NCBI RefSeq assembly: GCF_001721685.1 | Contig: NZ_CP012502.1 | Coordinates: forward strand, 1,922,001 to 1,986,000 | Reading direction: 5' to 3' | Origin: Salisediminibacterium beveridgei | GTDB lineage: Bacteria; Bacillota; Bacilli; Bacillales; Salisediminibacteriaceae | Length of the DNA: 64,000 nucleotides | In this document: one piece after another, positions 59,091-64,000 of the stretch | Layout: each line of letters starts with the position of its first letter | Numbering within the stretch: position 1 is the stretch's first letter | Position numbers and translations under genes: made by a program | The notes under the pieces: generated by a model | Told to the model about the DNA's origin: nothing | The model's input: only the letters and a program-made list of their open reading frames with translations | Databases searched by the model: none

Positions 59091-60925
59091 ATCCTCACGT
59101 CCATTCCCTGGTAACCCTGATCATCATGGTTTCGCCAAAGTGAATCACCGGGCTGCGGTTTAAGATGTGGGGGCAATGAGTCTGTCTCCGGTTGCTGCCA
59201 TTTCAATGACGATAAATGATAGTCTTTTTCTTTTAATTGTGATTCAAGAAGTGGCTGGAGAAGCTGAAAGGCTTCAGGCTTCTCTATATCATTAAAGACT
59301 GTAATCGAAACAACACGTTTTTGAATCTGAACATCGATCACTGTCTCATCCAATTCCGTCAGGTGCAAGTAAAACAGAATCCGACAGTGATTTTCATCGA
59401 TAGTCCCGTCCGATTTTTTTCGTCCGTCCCACTGCAGTGTCATATCCTGAAATACGTCCCCCATTTTTACAGGAACCTGAAACAAGAGATGCTGCGTTGG
59501 TCCTTGCTGATCCATACTCATCAGCTGATATCCTGTCAATCTGGACAAAAGAAATTCGGCTTGCTGCTGCACTGCTTGAGGCAAGGATTGATTTTGTTGT
59601 AAAAATTGCATCAATTGGCCTTTCAATGTATCGAGTTGGCGTGCATTCATCTGCTCACCTTTGTCAAACTGCTGAACCATTTGCTGCTCATGCTGAAGAC
59701 CCATCTGTTGAAGAAACTGCCGAAGCATTGCAACATCCTGTGAACCTGCCATCATAAACTGCTGAGGTCTCCCCTCGGTTACTGCTGCCATCAGCTGCTG
59801 CGTGGCAGCTGGTTGTGTATGAAGCCATCGGTCCAGCGAATCTACTGCCATGAGAGGCGTATTCCCTTGCTGATTTCCTTGGCTAGGGTTTTGGCCACCC
59901 ATTAATAACTGAGTGAGACTTTCCATGGCTCCTGACTGATTCAGTTGAACCTGACCCATTAACATAGTAAACACAGCCTGGCTGCTCATCTGTGATAATG
60001 GCATGCCCGCTTGATTCCCACTGAAGAGCTGAGGCCATAGTGTTTGGACCATCGCCTGATTCTCTGGTCTGAGCACCGCTGCCTTAAATTGATCCATCAA
60101 GGTTTGTGCCCCTTCTCCTGAGCGGATGACACCCATATCTCTCAGAACAGACAAAGCCTGTTCCTGGAGTTGAGGATTCCCTCCCTGAACCTGTTGAATC
60201 AGTCCATGGAATACACCTGCAAGTCTTGGTGTGTCCGTTGGTGACTGTCCGAAAGAAGTCATACCCATAGGGTCACTTCGCTGCAGCATGTTACCGAGCA
60301 TTTGCTGCAACTGAGCCGCCTGTGGATTCCCGGAAGTCAGCTGCCCCAATTGCTGCATCAGACCTTCTGCCGTTGCTCCAAAAGATTGATTTTGAGCCAT
60401 AGCTCCCATCGCCTGAAACACGTCCCGGGACATAGGAAGCCCTTGCTGCATCATATTTTGAATAATTGGCATGGACTCTCTTGCCGCCAGTTGGCTTTGC
60501 TGCATTAATTCAGCACCTGCAGCCAAATTCGCCCTTGAAAATGGCAAGTTTTGCTGAGAAAGATGCTGAAGTAACCGTTCATGATTTCCCCCTTGAGGCA
60601 GACCTAGCTGCCTCAATACCTGCTGAATATTTTGGGGTTGCGCTCCTGACTCTCTGGTCTGGGGAGGAACGTTCTCCAACACCTTCAGCCTTGGGATTCC
60701 TTCTCCGCCTGCCTGAACCCGAAACCAATATTGTCTCCCTTTTTCCAACTGCGCTTCTAAATGAGCAGATAACTGCATATTCCCCATTTGTAACTGGGCC
60801 AACTGACCTGGATAGAGGTGTGTTATCGTTCCTTGAAAAACTTGTCCAGGTCGCAAATTAACGGATTTTGTGTGTATTGGATCCAATCCCCTGACCAGAT
60901 TTGACACAACATTTGCCTGGAACAT
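59087..60925 (-). CDS. ylqG: YlqG, FliK-like protein
   Basis: A 612-residue, Gln/Met/Leu-rich protein of the YlqG family. The N-terminal part has VNLRPGQVFQGTITHLYPGQLAQLQMG (an OB- or beta-barrel-like segment), a long low-complexity middle (repeated MQQ, LMQQLGQL and similar), and a C-terminal FliK-like domain (LTLQWDGRKKSDGTIDENHCRILFYLHLTEL). Coupling to an FlhB C-terminal paralogue mirrors the FliK-FlhB pair, suggesting a second substrate-switch module. ATG 60925 follows GAGGAG by seven bases. Confidence 0.85.
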   Translation of the reverse strand: MFQANVVSNLVRGLDPIHTKSVNLRPGQVFQGTITHLYPGQLAQLQMGNMQLSAHLEAQLEKGRQYWFRVQAGGEGIPRLKVLENVPPQTRESGAQPQNIQQVLRQLGLPQGGNHERLLQHLSQQNLPFSRANLAAGAELMQQSQLAARESMPIIQNMMQQGLPMSRDVFQAMGAMAQNQSFGATAEGLMQQLGQLTSGNPQAAQLQQMLGNMLQRSDPMGMTSFGQSPTDTPRLAGVFHGLIQQVQGGNPQLQEQALSVLRDMGVIRSGEGAQTLMDQFKAAVLRPENQAMVQTLWPQLFSGNQAGMPLSQMSSQAVFTMLMGQVQLNQSGAMESLTQLLMGGQNPSQGNQQGNTPLMAVDSLDRWLHTQPAATQQLMAAVTEGRPQQFMMAGSQDVAMLRQFLQQMGLQHEQQMVQQFDKGEQMNARQLDTLKGQLMQFLQQNQSLPQAVQQQAEFLLSRLTGYQLMSMDQQGPTQHLLFQVPVKMGDVFQDMTLQWDGRKKSDGTIDENHCRILFYLHLTELDETVIDVQIQKRVVSITVFNDIEKPEAFQLLQPLLESQLKEKDYHLSSLKWQQPETDSLPPHLKPQPGDSLWRNHDDQGYQGMDVRI

Positions 60926-60978
60926 AAGCACTCTCCTCTCTGTTTAACAATCATTCAGACTACGAATGATAGATTCAT

Positions 60979-61746
60979 TTAGTCAGCACGTTCCCTGACA
61001 GGTGAAAAACTCATGCGATGTATTTTTGAGGGGCCATAAGTGTCAAGCGCTCTCAAATGCTCTTTCGTTCCATAGCCCATATGGGATTTAAAACCATATT
61101 CAGGATACATTTCATCAAATTCCTTCATGAGCTCGTCCCTCGTCACTTTTGCTATCACAGACGCAGCAGCAATTGAAATGGACCTCGCATCTCCTTTAAT
61201 CAAGTGTTCTTGTGGCAAATCAACCGGAAGCGTCATTGCGTCTACGAGAAGGAAGTCGACAGTGCATTGATCTCTCACTTCCTCCAGTGCGCGCATCATT
61301 GCAAGCTTCGAAGCTTCATAAATATTGATCCGGTCAATTTCTTGTGGAGTTGCCTCTCCCTTGCCGATAGCAATCGCTTGTTGTTCAATCAGTTGCGCGT
61401 ATTCTTTTCGTTTTTTTTCAGAAAGCTTCTTCGAGTCAGTCAGACCTTTGAGAGAAATTAATGAAGGCAAAACCACACAAGCAGCCGTTACAGGGCCGCA
61501 CAAAGGGCCTCTCCCCACTTCATCAATACCGGCAATCACTTGATAACCAGAACTGCGAGCCTCGTTCTCAAACGATTGCATCGCTTCGTATTCCTGATGC
61601 TCTTTCCTTTGACGTTCATATGCTTTCTCCCATTGTTGAATCAACTTTTGAACACCAATACGTTGATCTGTTCGAAGCGCTGACAGTCGTTCATCATCCG
61701 GCATCGAGATCACTGCAAGGAGTTCCTTTATTTCAGAGATTGTCAT
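60979..61746 (-). CDS. rnhB: Ribonuclease HII
   Basis: Removes RNA from RNA-DNA hybrids and single ribonucleotides. The 255 residues show GIDEVGRGPLCGPVTAACVV with the first catalytic Asp and Glu near 74-75, DSKKLSEKKR, FLLVDAMTL and GDARSISIAAASVIAKVTRDELM, plus the GYGTKEHLRAL C-terminal motif and an N-terminal extension typical of Bacilli. GAGAGG precedes the ATG. Confidence 0.97.
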   Translation of the reverse strand: MTISEIKELLAVISMPDDERLSALRTDQRIGVQKLIQQWEKAYERQRKEHQEYEAMQSFENEARSSGYQVIAGIDEVGRGPLCGPVTAACVVLPSLISLKGLTDSKKLSEKKRKEYAQLIEQQAIAIGKGEATPQEIDRINIYEASKLAMMRALEEVRDQCTVDFLLVDAMTLPVDLPQEHLIKGDARSISIAAASVIAKVTRDELMKEFDEMYPEYGFKSHMGYGTKEHLRALDTYGPSKIHRMSFSPVRERAD

Positions 61747-61845
61747 CGTTTTTACCTCTCTAAACTAGAAAATTGAAGAAGCTTCTTACATTTATATCGG
61801 TTAAATCAATCCGTCCTGAAGTCCTCTATTCAGCCAAAGAAATCG

Positions 61846-61879
61846 AAAAACTTCCAGATAGAATTATCCGGAAGTTTTT
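61846..61879 (-). terminator. Intrinsic terminator overlapping the rbgA stop codon
   Basis: Fifteen-pair stem with one G-U (AAAAACTTCCGGATA / TATCTGGAAGTTTTT on the minus strand), four-base loop, closing with a T run. The TAA stop of rbgA lies in the stem, so ribosomes finishing rbgA may influence folding. Confidence 0.88.
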
Positions 61880-62721
61880 GGAGGGAATTCCAAAGTGATT
61901 CTGCCAAAATGACCGTTCCTGAAATCTCTGAAAATCAATTCTGAAACCCGTTCATAGTCAATTCGGCCACCTGCAATTAAAATACCTCTTTTATGACCGA
62001 TCTGATCATACAGATCCTCGATTTTCTCAGGAATCGTTTCAAGTTGATACCTTTTCATCAGAAGCGTCTGATAATGCTCTCCTAAAAAACGAAGTAAATA
62101 GTCAGCACTTTCATCGTAATCAAAGATTTCCTCTTTAATCGCTCCTGTCAAAGCAAGCATCTGACCCACATTTGGATCTTCAAATTTAGGCCAAAGAATG
62201 CCTGGGGTGTCGAGCAGATCCAATTCTTTGTTCAGCTTAATCCATTGCTGCGCCTTCGTGACTCCCGGTTTGTCACCAATTTTTGTGATTCGTTTTCCTG
62301 CAAGGCGATTAATCACCGTCGATTTACCGGAATTCGGAATTCCGATAATCAATGCCCGGATCGAACGAGGTCTGATTCCTTTTCTTGCCCATTTCGCAAG
62401 TAAAGGTTCAGCCAGTTCTTTAACTTTAACTGGAATTTCACGGATCCCTTTCCCTTTTTGTGCATCAGCGAGAATTACCGCGTCACCTTTTTTTTCGAAA
62501 TAATCAGCCCATAGGCGGTTGTATTCCGGGTCTGCCAAATCGGCTTTATTCAATATCATTAACCTGGGCTTTGAACTTGTCATTTCATCCACAAGAGGAT
62601 TTCTTGAAGCCAGGGGTGCCCGCGCATCTGCGACTTCAATCACAACGTCAATCTGTTTTATCTTTTCCTGGACTTGCCGTCTTGCTTTCGCCATGTGTCC
62701 GGGATACCATTGTATGGTCAT
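61864..62721 (-). CDS. rbgA: Ribosome biogenesis GTPase RbgA (YlqF)
   Basis: Circularly permuted GTPase needed for late 50S assembly (uL16 incorporation). The 285 residues start MTIQWYPGHMAKARRQVQEK, with G4 LNKADLADP near 58, G1 IIGIPNSGKSTVINRLAG near 130 and G3 LLDTPGILWP near 174, then a C-terminal ANTAR-like helical domain. ATG 62721 has GGGAG seven bases upstream; the open frame upstream overlaps lepB and is not coding. Confidence 0.97.
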   Translation of the reverse strand: MTIQWYPGHMAKARRQVQEKIKQIDVVIEVADARAPLASRNPLVDEMTSSKPRLMILNKADLADPEYNRLWADYFEKKGDAVILADAQKGKGIREIPVKVKELAEPLLAKWARKGIRPRSIRALIIGIPNSGKSTVINRLAGKRITKIGDKPGVTKAQQWIKLNKELDLLDTPGILWPKFEDPNVGQMLALTGAIKEEIFDYDESADYLLRFLGEHYQTLLMKRYQLETIPEKIEDLYDQIGHKRGILIAGGRIDYERVSELIFRDFRNGHFGRITLEFPPKTSG

Positions 62722-62740
62722 ACTTCCACTCCCTGCTTTC

Positions 62741-63286
62741 CTAATCCACCAGCCTGAATTCCCCGACCGGCCAAAAAACCATATTTGCTTTGCCGATAAT
62801 TTCATCTTCGTGTACAAGGCCGATATGCCGGCTGTCTTTACTGTGTTGCCGGTTATCACCCATCACAAAAAAGTGATCCTCCGGAACGGTATCATAACCA
62901 GTAATGTCCTCAAGAACAAAATCTCCAGTAAAAGGCGGATTTTCAGAAGCTGCCTTGTGATCATCGAGATAAGCTTCATCTACTGGGTTATCATTGACAA
63001 AAAGCGTATCTTCTTCATAACGGATTGTATCTCCTGGAATGCCAATCACCCGCTTAATATAATCTTTATTTTGCGGTGCATTGAAAACAATGATGTCAAA
63101 ACGATCGGGTTCAGAAATATTATAGCCGATTTTGTTTACGATCATCCGGTCATTATGTTCAAGCGTCGGCATCATCGACTGGCCGTCCACAACAATTGGG
63201 GCAAAGAAAAAACTGCGAATGACAATAGCCAATATCAAAGCTACCGCTACCGCTTTTACCCATTCCCATGATTCTGATTTTGCCAC
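62741..63286 (-). CDS. lepB: Type I signal peptidase
   Basis: Membrane serine protease removing signal peptides at the outer face. The 181 residues have one N-terminal membrane helix (VKAVAVALILAIVIRSFFFAPIVV), the catalytic Ser in VDGQSMMPTL near 38, the catalytic Lys in DYIKRVIGIPGDTI near 78, and GDNRQHSKDSRHIGLV. The start is GTG at 63286, about ten bases after AAGGA. B. subtilis has no signal peptidase between rplS and rbgA. Confidence 0.95.
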   Translation of the reverse strand: MAKSESWEWVKAVAVALILAIVIRSFFFAPIVVDGQSMMPTLEHNDRMIVNKIGYNISEPDRFDIIVFNAPQNKDYIKRVIGIPGDTIRYEEDTLFVNDNPVDEAYLDDHKAASENPPFTGDFVLEDITGYDTVPEDHFFVMGDNRQHSKDSRHIGLVHEDEIIGKANMVFWPVGEFRLVD

Positions 63287-63333
63287 CGGACATCATTCCT
63301 TTTCAAAAACTTTTATACTGATGTTTCTTATGT

Positions 63334-63342
63334 ATTCTATCA
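63334..63342 (-). promoter_or_regulatory. Candidate extended -10 promoter for lepB
   Basis: Minus strand TGATAGAAT, an extended -10, about 48 bases before the lepB GTG and after the rplS terminator. No -35 at 16-18 bases. Same 9-mer as the uppS candidate. Confidence 0.4.
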
Positions 63343-63450
63343 CATTTTTGGAAAGAAAGCTGTTGTAAAGTATGGCTCTCTGTAAACGGAATGGTCTGAA
63401 AAATTGACTGACTGCAAACATCACCTTGCAATAAATCTCCTGAAAAGTGC

Positions 63451-63482
63451 AAAAAAGGATCTGCACAAAGACAGATCCTTTT
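63451..63482 (-). terminator. Intrinsic terminator after rplS
   Basis: Eleven-bp stem (AAAAGGATCTG at 63453-63463 with CAGATCCTTTT at 63472-63482), eight-base loop, followed on the minus strand by TTTTTT-like tract. It lies just after the rplS stop. Confidence 0.92.
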
Positions 63483-63488
63483 CGTACT

Positions 63489-63836
63489 TTATCTCGCTCT
63501 TTCTTTGATTCGTGCTGCTTTTCCACGAAGTGCACGCAGATAGTAAAGCTTCGCACGACGTACCTTACCTTTACGCATAACCTCGATTTTATCGAGTCGC
63601 GGTGAGTGTACAGGGAATGTACGCTCGACGCCTACACCGTAAGACACCTTACGAACAGTGAACGTTTCACTGATTCCGGTTCCGCGTCGCTTGATGACAA
63701 CACCTTCAAATACCTGGATACGTTCGCGTGTTCCCTCGACAACTTTAACGTGGGCCCGGACAGTATCACCGGCACGGAATTGAGGTAAATCCGTTTTCAG
63801 TTGCTCTTTCGTCATATCTCTGATTAGTTGTTCCAT
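63489..63836 (-). CDS. rplS: 50S ribosomal protein L19
   Basis: Large-subunit protein at the 30S interface. The 115 residues begin [20 protein letters not shown], with [39 protein letters not shown] and [28 protein letters not shown] C-terminus. ATG 63836 has GGAGG eight bases upstream. Preceded by a promoter and an RNA leader; followed by a terminator, so it can be a single-gene transcript as well as part of the trmD operon. Confidence 0.98.
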   Translation of the reverse strand: MEQLIRDMTKEQLKTDLPQFRAGDTVRAHVKVVEGTRERIQVFEGVVIKRRGTGISETFTVRKVSYGVGVERTFPVHSPRLDKIEVMRKGKVRRAKLYYLRALRGKAARIKERAR

Positions 63837-63844
63837 TCTGTTCG

Positions 63845-63916
63845 CCTCCTTCCTGCAGACCTTCATGTCAAACCTTTCATGACAGCGGAACATCTTGATC
63901 GGGCACTAAAGCCACA
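63845..63916 (-). promoter_or_regulatory. rplS leader (probable L19 leader RNA)
   Basis: The roughly 80-nt leader folds a hairpin TGTCA/TGACA around a purine-rich loop, with further pairing potential upstream, ahead of GGAGG. A ribosomal protein L19 leader is a known conserved RNA in Bacillales at exactly this position; I infer membership from position and hairpin, not from an alignment. Confidence 0.55.
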
Positions 63917-63922
63917 AAGATT

Positions 63923-63951
63923 ATCTTATCATAACTTTCCCTCTCCGACAA
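63923..63951 (-). promoter_or_regulatory. Promoter of rplS
   Basis: Minus strand TTGTCG (63951-63946), 17 bases ending TGA, then TAAGAT (63928-63923): 4/6 and 4/6 plus an extended -10. Predicted start near 63916. Upstream sequence to 64000 shows no gene start. Confidence 0.6.
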
Positions 63952-64000
63952 GCGGGTATAAAGAATTTAAGACGATTCCTTTTCGTTTTTTAAGTTTTGT

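Noticed and set aside
62519..63271. Plus-strand open frame of 250 codons opposite rbgA and lepB
   Set aside because: Both genes on the minus strand are complete and well conserved; the antisense frame has no Shine-Dalgarno, promoter or recognisable domain.
1..64000. CRISPR arrays, tRNAs, rRNAs, insertion sequences or prophage
   Set aside because: None seen: coding is nearly continuous on one strand with conserved housekeeping genes, and no spaced direct repeats or transposase frames were noticed.

Overview
This 64 kb window is a chromosomal core region of a Firmicute, almost certainly a motile member of the Bacillaceae. The evidence is gene order and protein content: the run rplS–rbgA–rnhB–ylqG–ylqH–sucCD–dprA–topA–xerC–hslVU–codY–fla/che–rpsB–tsf–pyrH–frr–uppS–cdsA–dxr–rseP–proS–polC–rimP–nusA–ylxRQ–infB–ylxP–rbfA is nearly the order of Bacillus subtilis, and it includes the Gram-positive replicase PolC, CodY, SwrB, SwrD/FlbD, FliY, CheC and CheD. 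The species cannot be named from the sequence alone. Every gene I accept lies on the minus strand, so transcription runs from high to low coordinates and the window reads backwards.

Layout in the direction of transcription. (1) 64000-58800: rplS with a structured leader, a type I signal peptidase, rbgA, rnhB, and a two-gene flagellar satellite (FliK-like YlqG and a FlhB C-terminal paralogue). (2) 58800-49300: sucCD with a structured, palindrome-bearing leader, dprA, topA, xerC, hslVU and codY. The trmFO gene that B. subtilis carries between topA and xerC is absent. (3) 49100-18800: an unbroken 30 kb fla/che operon of 36 genes from flgB to swrB, encoding basal body rod, MS ring, C ring, export gate and ATPase, hook, the chemotaxis core and the flagellar sigma factor SigD. 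A near-consensus sigma-A promoter precedes flgB. (4) 18800-15550: rpsB–tsf and pyrH–frr, with an S2-type leader and three terminators. (5) 15500-5250: uppS, cdsA, dxr, rseP, proS, polC. (6) 5230-1: the transcription/translation operon rimP–nusA–ylxR–ylxQ–infB–ylxP–rbfA (rbfA cut by the window edge), whose leader contains a promoter followed by a complete intrinsic terminator.

No mobile element, CRISPR array, tRNA, rRNA or prophage was seen, and most of the window is ordinary, well-conserved housekeeping sequence. The points most worth a second look are regulatory or small: a near-perfect SigD promoter on the otherwise empty plus strand inside the fla/che operon (antisense to fliE); the promoter-terminator leader of rimP–nusA; the sucCD leader; three poorly known proteins packed around sigD; an HslV with an N-terminal threonine extension; and unusual hairpins at flgE/flbD and fliE/fliF. 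I found no convincing wholly new system.

Start codons were reassigned in many genes from Shine-Dalgarno spacing; six or more are GTG or TTG (infB, flgB, fliH, rpsB, rseP, fliO, lepB).
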